Source: Glossina fuscipes
Taxonomy: Eukaryota; Arthropoda; Insecta; Diptera; Glossinidae
Length of the DNA stretch: 64,000 nucleotides
Assembly (NCBI RefSeq): GCF_014805625.2
Contig: NW_024003382.1
Location: forward strand, 6,500 to 70,499
Reading direction: 5' to 3'
This document shows, in pieces, positions 22,277 to 35,245 of this stretch. The translations under genes were made by a program, and so were the position numbers. Within the stretch, counting starts at the first letter, position 1, and every line of letters begins with the position of its first letter. The notes below the pieces were generated by a model. That model was not told where the DNA came from and made no database searches. It saw nothing but the letters and a program-made list of their open reading frames with translations.

Positions 22277-24050
22277 TCAATTTATAACTATGTTTCTAAT
22301 TGCAATAATAAACTCAGCAAACTTATCACAGCGATAGCAATTCCTGTTATAAAGCTTACATAGCGAGTTAAGTAGACCAAACATTAAATAACCCGTACGG
22401 CAATGAGCGACTGCCAAAGGAAGACAGTGTCGTAAAGACCGACCCGGAAAATTGATGTCGACCATGTTCCATATATAAGAAGAGGAAACCCAACGCCAAA
22501 TGAATTTAACCATAGAAATCACCGCAATCACTTTCCGTCTCCGCAGGCCGCGTAATTCAAAGAGAAGGAAATATCTCTGGCCAAACTCAAGTCGATTAAT
22601 GTGACATTGATAATAAGGTGCTCACACAATGACAGAATATGCCAAATTCGGACGAACAAGGGCATTATATCCACCAAATTCTTTAGTCCATCTCTTAATA
22701 AGGCTCTTAGCCGACTTAGCCTTGATAAGGGAAGTCGCAATTTAAAGGCTAAACTTGAGCCTTGAGTCAAATGTCACTCTCAAATCTTTAAAGAAAGTTA
22801 CATTCTCCAGCAAATGTTGATAGACAGTAATTGTTGATAGACAGATGTCTGTGGAAACACCCAATTCACGCACGTTTGCTTGCGTTTTCGTAAATTATAT
22901 AACACTCTGTTGGCACAACATCAATTATTCAAGGATGCCAAACCTGTTTGTAGCCCATCAGCGATATACAATTTCACATCAAACATAAGAACTTTAAAAC
23001 AGCGGACGTACTAATGAAGTTTGTTACTATATAAAATAAATAACTTTGGACCGAAGTGAATCCCCTGAAAGCTTGATTTCCCACGAGACAACCAAAAAGG
23101 TAATTCAAAAACCACAGCAACAAATATCAGGGAAACCCAGTCGACGAAGCTTAAAGATGAAACGCTCATGATTAACTCTATCAAATGCTTTTGAGAAATC
23201 CGTATATATCACATCCATCTGCTTGTCCCCAGCGAAGGCCTGAAAAATATCACATACAAACTCCAACAAGTTAGTAGATGTTGATGTGTCTTCAAAGAAA
23301 CCGCGTTGACATGGTGGTAGCACTGACCTTATAAGCGGTGATAACATCGTATACAATAAAGCTTCAAATAACTTAGGTAGAGTACTGAATTCTGTAATGG
23401 TCCTGTAATTATAGTTTTGTCTCTAGAATCATTCTTACACAAGGGAATAATAAAACTTCTTTTTTAAGAGATAGTAACCAACCTTAAGAAAATTGTTTAA
23501 AACATGCATCAAGGGAGTGCAAAGCATATCCGCACAATTCCTGAAAATACGGGATGGAGTACAATCCGGACCCAGAAGCGTAGACTTGAACTTCCAATTG
23601 AATTCAATGAAGAGACTTCCAATTCAGAGAGGTGTATTCATTCGACAACTTGTTATTAACGTTTGAAATGTAATTATGCTGAAAAAAACTTAATTCACAG
23701 ATTTCATTAAAAAAAGGTCTCAATTAAGGGGCAAACAGAATTAGATGTATGATGTCTTCATTGGGAATCCATGTGACATGTGGTAAATTGAAGTCTCGCA
23801 ATACTAATATAAAATCACAAGATTTAAGACGTAACAACAACAGCTTAATCAATCGTATACGGTCTGTATAAACATAAGTATCAGACGAAGGTAAATTGTA
23901 CAATACCATTACAAAGAGGGGGATATAGTTAGTTTTAATCACAACGCAGACAAATTCCATGCCAACCGGCTCGGAGAATGTCACAAGCACAGCTGGTAAC
24001 AACTTTTTTACAGCAATTAGTACACCACCAAACCTGATCACCTAGTTTAA
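22277..24050 (-). mobile_element. Decayed CR1/Jockey-type non-LTR retrotransposon ORF2 (endonuclease to C terminus)
   Basis: On the minus strand the parts run in order. The endonuclease remnant has FGGVLIAVKK and RDFNLPHVTWIPNED at about 24040-23750; the GDFN box has G changed to R. The reverse-transcriptase entry is TEFSTLPKLFEALLYTMLSP and RGFFEDTSTSTNLLEF. Motif A is intact in sequence (VIYTDFSKAFDRVNH, near 23190). The active-site box is degraded (MFDVKLY near 22980). The thumb is IKRWTKEFGGYNALVRPNLA, and the C terminus is RHCLPLAVAHCRTGYLMFGL near 22400. Frameshifts and stops break it into at least four frames. The order and motifs fit the CR1/Jockey group. A related C-terminal fragment lies at 54.9-55.5 kb. 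Confidence 0.75.
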
Positions 24051-24538
24051 GCTGACTCACTGGCCACTGCTCGGCTGCGACGGAATAACTGGCCTCTGCA
24101 GGCGGCAGCGCCATTACCTCTTCAGTACCTTCAGCATCATTAATGGTATATATAACATTTTCCGCTTGAGGGTGAAGAGTAACCAATGCATTGACTGTAA
24201 CTGCTCAATGTAAATTCCACTAAACTCTAGGTTTCCTTTCAACCAAGTGCAAAACAAATATGCAAAAGAGAAAAATTTTATGGATCAGAAATTGTTATGT
24301 TGTGCTAATACCGAAAGACCAAAGAATAGATAATTGTCGGCCAGCTTGCCTTTAAATTTTAAGATATAAGTATTGGCTCGGGAAATAAAACTAATGACAA
24401 CATGGTAAAAACGAATGACTACCTATTCGTTGTTTAAAGTGGTTTCCCTTGAACACAAAAAATAGGCGGAGATGGTCCAAATTTGATTCACTTAATTTTT
24501 TTATGGTAACTTACTATTATGATATAATTTTCATGATA
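24051..24538. other. Flank of LINE relic, unassigned
   Basis: The first 140 bases continue an open minus-strand frame (PPAEASYSVAAEQWPVSQ) that does not resemble an endonuclease and may be flanking or older sequence. The rest is AT-rich. Confidence 0.35.
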
Positions 24539-24835
24539 AAGCATTGAAAATTATAACTTTTTGTCGTGTGAACTTCAGGTTTCGTTATATGAGAGGGGGT
24601 TGAAGAATATCCTCAGCCGGTCCAAAGTTTTCATACCATTGTAAATTGCCGAAATGCCACTACTTAATCACTTTTGCCGAGAAATTTTGAAGATTGCAAT
24701 TTTTCCATATAACTATTTTTTAGAATACGGCGTTATATGGGGAGTGGTCGAAAAATTTGACTGATCCGAACCATTTCCAATTGCATTCGTCTTTGGGTCA
24801 AAACACGTCACTGTACCAAATTACGTGTTAGATAC
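24539..24835 (+). repeat. Dispersed repeat family C, arm 1 of an inverted pair
   Basis: Blocks GAAAATTATAACTTTTTG, CAGCCGGTCCAAAGTTTTCA, CCATATAACTATTTTTTAGAA, TTATATGGGGAGTGGTCGAA and CTTTGGGTCAAAA. The same blocks occur in the same order on the minus strand at 26775-26495. Probably two insertions of the same element in opposite orientation; family unknown. Confidence 0.7.
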
Positions 24836-26494
24836 GTCCGCAATAACTTAATGTACCTGTACCACAAGTGCTGTAGAGGATAGACAGCCACAAAGGGAGT
24901 GATTGCACTGCTACTCAAAGATACATATATAAGCATTAAGAACATTGTAGTAAGGCAAGACCTACCGTTATATATCCTGCACAAAACGTGACTGGTTTGT
25001 CCGTCTGATGTGTGTCCATGTAGGTTTGTGTTCAGGTCGTAAAAATACTTAAGGAAGACCCTTCTCTTATTACACCCCTCGATTCAGAAAATGGTTCTGC
25101 GTATTACATACGTCTGCACAAATTTAATACCTATTTATTTTGCAAATAAATAGGTATGTGGAAGCTGTTCGAAAGTTCTTTGAGAATTTGAAGTGTGTTT
25201 TCGTTAAAATATTAAATATTGCAATTTATTGTCTTCAAATCAGATAAGAAAAGTACCGAATACCGAAAATGCAACTTTGAGCATCTGTATACACTGAATG
25301 ACTCAATAGTAATAAATGAAAAATTCTTATTTTATGTAGAGAGATCAAAATCATCGATGCTTTGCATTATTATACATATCGCTGATCAAAACACATGAAG
25401 AACCTATTAGAAAATAGATCTTTCGGGGAATTATGAAAAAATGGCAGCCCTGCAGCTATTCTCTAGAGCAATTTTCAGGTCGAAGGGCTTGATGGAAAGC
25501 CGTGTGACTGACGCAAATTTGAATTAAATGTAGTTTAAAAAAATGGTCACTGCGTTGTTAACAAAAAATGTTTAGAAAAGAGCCTACGTGTTTGACCAGA
25601 GAAGGTTTTTAAAAAACAGTAAGAAATTTGAAGGAAAATTGTTTGAGTTGTCCTGCCTGCCGTTTTCAAAAATTGTGCTTTGATAAGAGCGCATTTAAAT
25701 TTTCAAATGCCTCTGGTTGCTACAATTATATTCGAAAATCAAATTTTTCCATCATTGGAAACGTTGTTACATCCACAAATGTCTTTTCTTCTCATTCTTA
25801 GTTATTTAAGCGATCCTTTAAGCCAGTAAAAATAAAGAATTTTTAAAAAAATTGAATTTCGAAAATTTCAGTATTACCTTAAGTGAGTAATTTTTGACAA
25901 TAAAATTGAACTCGAATAAAACCAACTGAATGTAATAGAACTTCACTTTAAGCAGTATTAAAGACAATCTTACTACAAAAGTTGTGCGTTTTATCATTTG
26001 TTTTACAAATTATAGACGAGAATTTGATTACTTTGTCCACAACTTGTATGGAATTATAAAAAAAAGCAAAAACATTACAGTCGGGCTAGGGCCACTATTA
26101 AATACTCTACACCGCATTGTCCAAAACAGTAAAAAGTTATGCCTTGTTTTCATAGGAACTTACTATTATGAGCGAATTTTCTTCGTAGCATAGTAAAACT
26201 TAGCCTTTTTGCCAGATAAAACATAAATTTTTGTGAAAATTCTTATATAGGAAAGACATTAAAGCGTAGGCTAAGACAGTCCAAATATGATAAAGTTAAT
26301 TTCTATTATCTTGAATTACTATTATGATGTGATTTTCGTCATGATGCTTTGAAGATTAGACCTTCCTATATTAAGTTTGGGCAAACATATGTAACAAGTA
26401 TAAGCGCTTAAGATATACCCGCCTTTTATTGTAACGAAGGCGATTCTGAATCCATCTTACTTGTTCAAGCTACAGGTAGCAATCTTTGAGATAT
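24836..26494. other. Spacer between inverted family C copies
   Basis: No gene. Near 24985-25030 there is a short GTCCGTCTG-containing stretch that may be another family A fragment. At 26275-26350 a direct-orientation partial copy of sequence just upstream of arm 1 (TTACTATTATGATGTGATTTTC) recurs. The rest is AT-rich. Confidence 0.4.
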
Positions 26495-26775
26495 TTTGAT
26501 GAAATTTAGTATATTAGCGTCTTTTGACCCAAAGACCAACGCTATTGAAAATGGTTTGGATCATACAACTTTTTCGACCACTCCTCATATAAGGCACTAT
26601 TCTGAAAAATAGTTATATGGAAAAAATTAATTTAATTAATTCTCAAAATTGCCCTGCAAAAGTGGCTAAGTAGTAGTATTTTCTGCATTCTAAATTGATA
26701 TGAAAACTTTGGACCGGCTGTGGCAACTTTTTAATTCCCTTTCATTTAATAAAAAAGTTATAATTTTCGAGGCTT
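26495..26775 (-). repeat. Dispersed repeat family C, arm 2 of an inverted pair
   Basis: Reverse-complement homologue of 24539-24835 with the same block order over about 280 bases. Recognisable but clearly diverged, so the two arms are not a recent duplication. Confidence 0.7.
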
Positions 26776-28519
26776 CATTGCAGCAATTGAAAATAAAAAA
26801 ATTCACTGTACCACGCCTATTTTGGCATAGGAAGATTTTTTGATTAAAAAATTTTTGTTCGTTAACCCGTTTTTTAAGTGAATATTTTATTTGTTCAAAT
26901 GTAAATTGTTAAATAACTAACAATGGACTCTAATAGAAAACTATTTAATGGAAACATATTGGGATGAAAATCGTCCTTATTATTCAAATTCTTCCGTCGC
27001 TTCAGTTATATTAACATCCAATTGAAGTTTGTGGAGAACACGGTTTGAACCATGATTTTTATGCAGGCTTGTGGTAGTAGTAAAAGAGAAGATCCAGCTT
27101 CTTTTCCTGGTAGTTTTATCCTTACAGAGATAATATAGTAATAATAATAAATTCCAAAATTCATTCTACTTGCACACTTTCTATGCAACTGGCTGGCTTA
27201 ACAACAAAGTTCTTGAATACATTTTTCTCCTGTCATAAAAAATTATTATAAAAACTTAGCCGGAGATATAAATTTTAAGGCTAAACTCTTAAAACATTAG
27301 CATGTGACGCTATCGGCTTTATTCAAAACACTGCCGCACTTGACATTTAAACGCAATAGTATAAAATGTTAAAAAATCTTGTTTCAAAAATATGGTTACC
27401 GTTTCACCGGCTACAAGACCACTTTCTCTTTTTTTAGTTTTGTCGCGAAGAAGGCAAAAAATTCTACAATCATTTGGAATTAAAGAAATTTTAAGTGTTC
27501 TTCACAGCAACTCAGTTAAAGGTTGCGATTTTGCTGTAATGAAAAATTTTTTTCATCAAATATTTTTAACTTAATTTTAACATCGTCGATCATTAACGAC
27601 GTTTTGTCAAAATATATGTCAATTCTTAATTAACTTAAACTTGGTATGCATGAAAGCCCCTCTTCTACCGTATTTCTGTTAGAAATGTACAGTGCAATGA
27701 ATTTTTAATCTTTACTTCATAGAAAGTGCATTCATAAATCGCACTATTTGCTCCGTGCCCCATAAACTATTTACTAGGTATAAAAGTTATCTCACCTGTA
27801 GTAATAGTCGAATAGTCGAAAGTAGCAGGTAGTTGCCTACGGAATATATTCAACTAATTAGACTAATTTGTATTATTTAATTATATATTTTGCAAGCTCG
27901 GCCATCTTATTCAATTGTCTCAAAGGATCTGTAAAAGACCAACTGCCTTAAATCGATGTGTGCTGAATCGATTTATGCATATAAGTCTGTATAAAAGAAG
28001 GCTCGGAGGGATTTAAGTCAAAATAGAACTCTTCAATAATTTTTTTACAAAATATTATAAACAAAACATGACTTTATGTAAATTAAATTATATATGGAAG
28101 AACAACATTTTTACACTACATCATAAACGAAGTTGATAAAGCGAAAGTTTGCTTGGCTACTGCGGGCACACCAAGTCTTGTGAAAAAATGAAACTAGCAC
28201 GGGGCGAATCCTCTATTAATAGCCAGGATATATTAAGTTTTGCTCGGAGAAGTTTTTTATGGAACTTTGAAAATGCCGTACTTAACATGATATTTTTCTA
28301 CGAGTACTATATCATAGGCCATAAAACCTGCGTGTAAGTCCTTGCTTATTAACCTGAAATAGTTTCTAAGTAATGACCAAAACACCAATTTTTACTCCTT
28401 TTGAAAAATAGGGTTAATCTCAAGGCTATTATATGTAATGCTGCGGCTCATTTTCGATACCATCATCAATCGATGGCTTCATTTTGGCGATCAGGATAAT
28501 GTTTACAATACACATTGCA
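26776..28519. other. Unassigned; one weak terminal-exon candidate
   Basis: On the minus strand a frame running from about 27150 to a TAA at 26980 reads TTRKRSWIFSFTTTTSLHKN and RVLHKLQLDVNITEATEEFE, hydrophilic and protein-like. It lacks a convincing acceptor and poly(A) signal. Nothing else is supported. Confidence 0.3.
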
Positions 28520-28660
28520 CAGGACGGATATGGCTTAATGAATCCGGAATTTCATGCCGATTAAGAATATGTACACGTTGCGGGTTCTCTGAAGCCTCCT
28601 TCTGGACGTTGCAAAAGTTTTAACAAAATTAACATATTCGTCATTCTTCGGTGATTGGTG
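28520..28660 (-). repeat. Dispersed repeat family A, partial copy
   Basis: On the plus strand GATTAAGAATATGTACACGT is followed by GGTTCTCTGAAGCCTCCTTC, TGGACGTTGCAAAAG and TTTTAACAAAATTAAC. This is the reverse of the family A core order. The 61-codon frame 28438-28623 crosses it and is not a gene. Confidence 0.5.
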
Positions 28661-29334
28661 TAAAAATATCATGAGAATAAAATAAAAGTATCATGAAAGT
28701 AATTTCTGAGAAACATTGAACTTGAAAATAAGGGGGTGAAGATAAATTCGAATTTAACTAGCAAAGATGTTACCATATCTCCTACTCCGTCCATATTAAC
28801 CCACGTAAAATATTTTTGTGGACAGCTCATGAATTTAAGTGAAAATACTTTTCAAACAAACTAAACATATTCAAACCCTACTAATGAGAACTATTTTTAA
28901 CAATTTTTTTAAAATTTAGTATGTTAGCGAAAACTGGATATGGACGAACACCCAAATTTGAGGCTCCAATCCGGCGAAACTGGAAAATGTCACCTATATT
29001 CACCTATATCAATCTAGGGGAAGACGTGAATTCTTCTATTTCTATTCCTACCAGTTGCTAGTGACTGTGATGCACTCAATTGCTGCGCTGTACCTGGCGA
29101 CTGCTCCGCAACTCTTCTACTATATGTATTACAAGATATAACAAAGAAATATTAAACAACCAATAGCGAAATTTATTATGAAGGAGTACTTACTTCCAAC
29201 TTCCAACTGACAATGTTATGTTGGTTACACTACTGAACACTGAATTAATTATTTTTTTTTGGCATTTGCATTGATCGGCCATAAAATAAACTAAACAATC
29301 CTACAGTTATACATATGGCTAAGAATATGATGAT
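28661..29334. other. Unassigned intergenic sequence
   Basis: No gene. A block GCTGCGCTGTACCTGGCGAC near 29080-29105 resembles CACTGGCGACTGCGCTCCAC near 29477-29500, a short local repeat of unknown origin. Confidence 0.35.
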
Positions 29335-29440
29335 ATGATATAATTCGTTATATGGGAAGTGGTCGAAGAAGTAGCCCAATCCGTATTATTTCCAACAGCG
29401 TTTCTCCTTAAGTCAAAACACTTCAGTATTCCAAATTATA
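29335..29440 (+). repeat. Dispersed repeat family C, partial copy
   Basis: CGTTATATGGGAAGTGGTCGA, CAATCCGTATTATTTCCAACA and TTAAGTCAAAACACTTCAGT follow the same order as arm 1 at 24731-24825. Confidence 0.55.
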
Positions 29441-31601
29441 TCGCGCTCTACAAGTGCAACCCAGGAGAACAACACGGCCACTGGCGACTGCGCTCCACGC
29501 AACTGTTGCGCTGCACCCGACTTTAATTTTCTTACTTGGTTTTTATTATTATTAAAATTACTATAACTGTTGTATTTATTTCTTACACACTTCAATTTTT
29601 ATACATTTTCAGTTTATGGTAAATATTTCAACAAACATTTGTTCAATTGTTTTGCTATTTTCTAGTGCGAAAAGGGCATACGCCTTTAAAGACAGTGGCA
29701 CACAAATAACTTATGTCCATAACTTCGCATTACTCAGTAAAGCCTAAAGAATTTAGAAGGACACACTTTCCCATTTATCACACAAGCGTGTTTTTATTTA
29801 ACTGTTCCTTGTAAAACAAACTCATCATATGTTTAATAGACGTTTGCCTTATTACATTTTCTGTATGTGAGCGAAGTGTACTTTGGTATAACGACACCAT
29901 CACACCAATCTTGCACATTTTTTTAATAGGTTAATTCATAGGAGAGCAATATGTGTAATTTTACCTCCTGTTTGTACACAGAGAATAAGTTCAAACATGA
30001 AGACGTTGTTTTTAGACGTTGCGCACTAGCCTTTATCGCTTTGCTAAAATTGGAGTGCTTTATTCTGAATGCTGAAACCTTTAAACTGGCTCTTTATTGG
30101 CTTTTAACATTGCGAACTTTGGAATCGTTTTGTACATAGCTATCTCGGACGGTCATTCATTTTCGTTTAGAGTACGCCGTAGCAACCCGTATGAAGAGAA
30201 GAACGTAGTTTGCCTCAATTTTGAAATTTACATCTGTTAGATAGCACTATCAGCAGTATTTATGATTATCTCTTTTCTTCACATCTGATATTCCGCTCTA
30301 ACCTTTTCTTTTTGTAAACTGCATAACTGTTCACATTCTCAATCTGCTCTAATTTATAAGCTTAAGCAAATATTTCTCAGGTTTTCGGAGTTCGGTTATA
30401 TAGTTCGGTAAATGTTAAAACAAATGGAAGGGTTTACTTTTTGTTAACACACGAGAAAGTTCAAGAGTTTTGTCTCCCATGTGGCATAAAGTTATAGTGC
30501 TGTCATGTACTGCGTTACGACGACGAAAGTTTTGAATCCTTTCGTCTACCACACTATTCAAAGAATTAAAGCATAACACAAGTATTTCTTTGTTTAATAA
30601 TTTTCCTCTAAACATTTTAAAAGTTATGGACTTCATAAACCGTCGCTTATTTGTTTGAAATTAGGAGGCAAGGAAATATACAGATTTCATGGGAGTGCGC
30701 TAATATTGGAAGTGGACCCAATTATTTGGAACGAGGTATGATCTTCTCCTTGGTGTCTGAGACACATACACTTATGCGATTATCCTCGACGGCAATTTTA
30801 CAGGTTCAACATAAACAAAGTAGTCACCAATGTCGTAAGTATAAACTGCATATACCTTTAAAACCATTCACGAAAAAGAATAAACTTTCTTACCATTACT
30901 TTTGCCTACGATGTTAACTAGTAGTGCATAATCTTTATCGTGCACTAACAGAAGCCAAGTAATAATGACTAGTTGATCATATAATATATATCAATCTAGG
31001 AACAATAACGACGAAGTAATAACGATTTGCGTGTACGCCATAACGTAAAATATATGTTTTTTCTCCTTACTAGTTAAGAGAGTCAAATTTCGATGTTCAG
31101 TCTGCTTTATAAGGAAAGATATACTAATGCAAACTTGGAAGGTTTTCGGGAACATATTTGAGCAGATGAAATGATGAAAAAAAATCGTTAAAATATTTAA
31201 GGGCAAAGAAACGGGCAAACACTTTGTTTTGAACTATATACGATGTAATTAAGTTCTAAACACAACATCATCCAAAAGGCTACTTACTAACTTGCATATG
31301 CAGATTCACTTAAATCGCCTTAATTGCAACAATAGCGCGTTTAGAGCTCTCTTTTAATCATTAATATTTGTTTTTTTTGTCGTAGAACGACGATTTCACA
31401 TAACTCCTCAAGAAGTAGCCCAAAATTGTTGTGACCGATAACGGAACGCATAGATGTCTCATAAACAATTTAAGGTTTTGCTTCACCAAACGAGATTTTT
31501 AGGACCCGGTGAAATGAAGATAAGGCGCATTTAGGAAGATGATTTTCCCAAAATTATCACTATCAGATTACAACCATCTAACAAAGAATACATCATATCT
31601 T
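29441..31601. other. Unassigned intergenic or intronic sequence
   Basis: Open frames of 60-88 codons occur on both strands (29951-30139 plus, 30415-30636 minus, 30651-30917 plus). None has splice sites, a poly(A) signal and protein-like composition together. Confidence 0.35.
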
Positions 31602-31904
31602 TCATATTGAAAAACATCTTCCTAGTAATTCTTTTTCAAAATAGAATTGTCCCTTTTTAAAAATAGTAAAGATAAAGTATTTTACGTTCAATAAAAATTT
31701 TTTTTTACTACTAGCGACACTAACTTCGACGTCGTCTGTTTCAATATTTTTTACTTTATCTAAAAATATCGCGTAAGACATAGAAAGATATCTATTGTTT
31801 TTCAACCAGGCTAGTAAAGCATAAAATATGCGATATCCGAACAAAGAGCAGTGGCCAGCTTGTCTGTCTACTGCAGGTGTGCGCATCCTAATGAAGTTTA
31901 CCAT
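31602..31904 (-). CDS. Weak candidate: 100-codon open frame
   Basis: A minus-strand frame of 100 codons begins with MVNFIRMRTPAVDRQAGHCS and includes DKVKNIETDDVEVSVASSKKK before turning into a Phe/Lys-rich end. A possible acceptor (CTTCATTAG before GATGCG) and donor (AAC|GTAAAA) would limit it to about 70 codons. No family was recognised. A run of this length is within chance expectation for this AT content, so support is weak. Confidence 0.2.
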   Translation of the reverse strand: MVNFIRMRTPAVDRQAGHCSLFGYRIFYALLAWLKNNRYLSMSYAIFLDKVKNIETDDVEVSVASSKKKFLLNVKYFIFTIFKKGQFYFEKELLGRCFSI

Positions 31905-32208
31905 GCGTTTATCTATAGTTTCTTTCTCGACGACAAACGTACGGGAGACACTAACTAATGGAACTTAATGGACAAAAACAAATTTAATATCTTCTGCTTT
32001 TTAAAACACCGAGCTGTCCCGCATATAGCTAACATGTACGTATGTATTTATACGATTTGTACGATTGATTCTCCTTAAACTTTCCTATTTATCGATGAAT
32101 TTCGCTATAATGTAATCCCTGTGGTTTTCTTGTTTTAAAACACTCGGTCTCTAGATTGTTTTTATCCCACCCTAAATGATCTTGCTCTGAGTTCAAACTT
32201 TATTTTCG

Positions 32209-32472
32209 CTATCTTACACAGGACCTATGCCTATTCGGATTCAGCAACATTGAACTAATGATGATGATAACGTTGTCCCTTTGATGGTTAGACCGAGAAA
32301 GAAGGAAATTAGCAACCTCCATTTCCATCCAACCTGCCACCGAAAGATTCACTTTGCGGACCGTTACGAAATCAGCTGGTGTAACTTCAAGTGCACAATG
32401 ATCCTCTCCATTGTCATCAAACCTTACCATATATACCAGAGAGGAACTTAGCTCTAAATATGTACAAGCGAC
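32209..32472 (-). CDS. Candidate terminal coding exon (unidentified gene)
   Basis: On the minus strand an acceptor (TTACGTTATTTTAG) precedes a frame open for 264 nt to TAG. It reads VACTYLELSSSLVYMVRFDD, NGEDHCALEVTPADFVTVRK, VNLSVAGWMEMEVANFLLSR and on to NRHRSCVR. Composition is balanced and protein-like. AAAATAAAG, containing AATAAA, follows the stop within about 12 bases (plus-strand TTTATT near 32200). The exon begins on a codon boundary. No family was recognised; a host gene seems more likely than a transposon because no transposon motif is present. The upstream exons were not found. Confidence 0.45.
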   Translation of the reverse strand, partial: VACTYLELSSSLVYMVRFDDNGEDHCALEVTPADFVTVRKVNLSVAGWMEMEVANFLLSRSNHQRDNVIIIISSMLLNPNRHRSCVR

Positions 32473-32607
32473 CTAAAATAACGTAATATGAAACCAAAAC
32501 CGGCTTACAACTTTGGTCCTCAAAGAAGCAAGGTTCCTTCCAAACGCCCTGCAGTTTGATGTATTCAAACAAATTTTTTTTATAATTTATTTCATGCTTT
32601 TACAATC

Positions 32608-32652
32608 CATTATAATTCGCGTTCTACTCTCCAAGCCGTTTGTTTGATACCT
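32608..32652 (-). repeat. Dispersed repeat family B, short copy
   Basis: On the minus strand AGGTATCAAACAAACGGCTTG is followed by GAGAGTAGAACGCGAATTATA. These are the paired blocks of the family B copies at 6.5 and 9.4 kb. Confidence 0.5.
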
Positions 32653-35245
32653 TTACCGCCGAAATAGTTAAAGAAGACGATCCGCTACCTGGTGGCGCCC
32701 ATAGCACAGAATTAACACATCTTTAGAGGCACATATAGGCTTTATGTAAAGAATGTATAAGATTGTTTTCTACTTTCTGCCTTATTCATCTTGTGAGTAA
32801 CAAATAAAAAAGGTCATAAAAACGTGAAAGAGAGACAATTTGATCATCGATGATTTGTTTCCGATCTTTTTTCCAATTTCTTTAATTTTTTTTGAGCATG
32901 CATGCTAGGGGTGCTAAACGCACCATTTAACCTAGTTTAAAAAAACGAAGAACCGATAGTCTTAGGTACTAGTGCTCATCGCAATTTTACTCCTAGAATT
33001 AATTTATTTCTGAATATACTATGCAAACAATAATCACAAAATTTAAAAAAAAAAAAACAATTCAATTTATCAAAGTAAACTGTACTTTATTTTAAAGCCA
33101 AACATTGCAGTTATGAACAGATCATATACCAAGCGCAGCTTTGAACATTTCAAAATGCAAGCTAATCATATTGTAGTCAATTTACATACAAATACGCAAG
33201 GAAAGTAAATAATGTCCAGAGACTTGTGAGAATGAAAGTGTGGGAGACAAAGATTTAAGCTTAGTTAAGTTATCGTATATATTTCAGGTTTAGTATAAGC
33301 TTACTTGCAGATAGGGCTGGATTGCTGAATAGCAGGCCATATGGTACAAATCTGGGCTGGCTGGGTTGGGCAACACCGACAAGGGCGAAGCCGAAGTAAT
33401 GCTGGAAGAAGAAGACTCTCTTTACTTTTTTCTCCTTCTGTTTTTGGTTATAAGACAGCTAACAAGGCTTAAATACAAAAACTAAAGATAATAAAAGAAT
33501 AGAGTACGATATCAAGATTCATTTGAAATACTTATCAAAGTAACCTCGAACCAGAAATTGATCAATAGGCAAAACCGACCAAGTCAAAACAGAGGTAGTG
33601 ACGAAAGAAGAAGAATTTTATTTCCTGTTCTTTAACCAAGCTGTTTTTAGAATGTTTGGTCCTGACTCCTATCCCGAGTGAATTGGATACAAGAAGAAAA
33701 GGTGAAAGGGTAGAATAATTTACAAGAATTTATGTGAAATAATTATCGAATAATTATTATATTACGCATCCATTGGAATGATTTTTGGAAATAAAATGTG
33801 AGGTTAGTAAACTAACATCTAATATGTACATTAAAACAAACATGTTGACGTGGTCATTCTCTCTTCAACTTTGATAGAGACAACCAAATGGTAAGGGAAA
33901 GTGTAATACAAGGTCTCATTTAGCAGGAGCTCCGTAGAAATGCAAATTTTCTTGAGAAGATTCTTGTGGATCGTCGGAGACCAAATCCTGGCGACAAGTT
34001 TTTCCTTAAAAGTTACTCATTACATTACTTTTCGGTAATAATCAAATTTACGATTTTTACTTTAAGGTTATCAGGCGGTTCCAATTTCAAAAGTAAAGTC
34101 AATGCGTTACCGACAACCTACATTTTTAAATAAATCAGTACATTTTTTGTAAAATATTTCTATTTAAACTTTCTTACACAAAAAATATTTTGAACGGTCG
34201 CTCTTCTTCTTGCTCTCTTGTAGGCAGAATGGTTCTTTTTTAAAAAAAAAGAATTTTTGTACACTGTCTAAAATGACTTGATATGTGAATTCATCCTTGA
34301 TATATTTATTTATCTTCCATTAGAGATACTTATCCAACTGAGAACTAGCATTAATTAATTTACAACTTGATATTAAATTAAAGCGTTCTGCTTATCAAAC
34401 TCTATTTAATAATAGAGTGTGGGTGAAAGTTTATCTAAGTGGATAAATGTATTTTTTAATAAAAGTGTGGAAAGCAATTTGTTGCTGAACTATTATTCCC
34501 GCTGATTTAACAGGGAATTAACGAACGCTTATAACTTTCCCATTGAACTACATATTCATGTGAAAGTAAGGGAGAATCATGTGGTTTGAAACTTATTATT
34601 ATTCCTTCTATGATGTTGTCAAATGAAAATAGGAGATCTTTGAACAACATTTTCTTTAAAGTGTAAACAGCTAAAAGTTTTTCGCTAAACTTATTAATCC
34701 TTATTTTATTTCATTTTATTTATTTATTTATTTTGCAGTTTAATTTGATTATAGAAACGTCTTAGCCACTTCTTGTCTATCCCTTATCAATAACAGTAGT
34801 AGTATTAGTTAGCAGCCCTTCGTACGCTTGCTCTTTCATTGTCATTATTTACATGTTCATAGATTGTACTAAAAATTTCTTGACATGACTGCATCCTCTA
34901 AAACGTTTATAAAGCAGAAGCTGATACAATTCTATGTTTTTAAGTGAATAAGCCTGTTCAAGCGCTGTGGTCATGTTTTTCTCTTTGTGAAAAAATTTTT
35001 GCAATTTAATTTCTTTATTGCGTTATACGTCTTTAAAAGTTTTCAAACTTATCAAAATTTATTGAACTTTTTGTGTGTTTATTGCGAAAAGTGTTCATCG
35101 CGGATACCGTACGTGTTTTCCTTTAAATAAATTTAAAAAAAACAAAGAATTAAAAACATCTGACATTTTATTCAGTAGTTTCCCAAACCTTTTCTAGTGC
35201 GTGGTTATTTCACAAATAATAAACAATAGACAACAATAAGGCATA
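32653..35245. other. Unassigned; 5' flank and leader of I-type element at the end
   Basis: No gene. A run of A lies near 33047-33058. The 5' UTR of the I-clade element must lie in the last one or two hundred bases, but its exact start and any target-site duplication were not identified. Confidence 0.4.
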
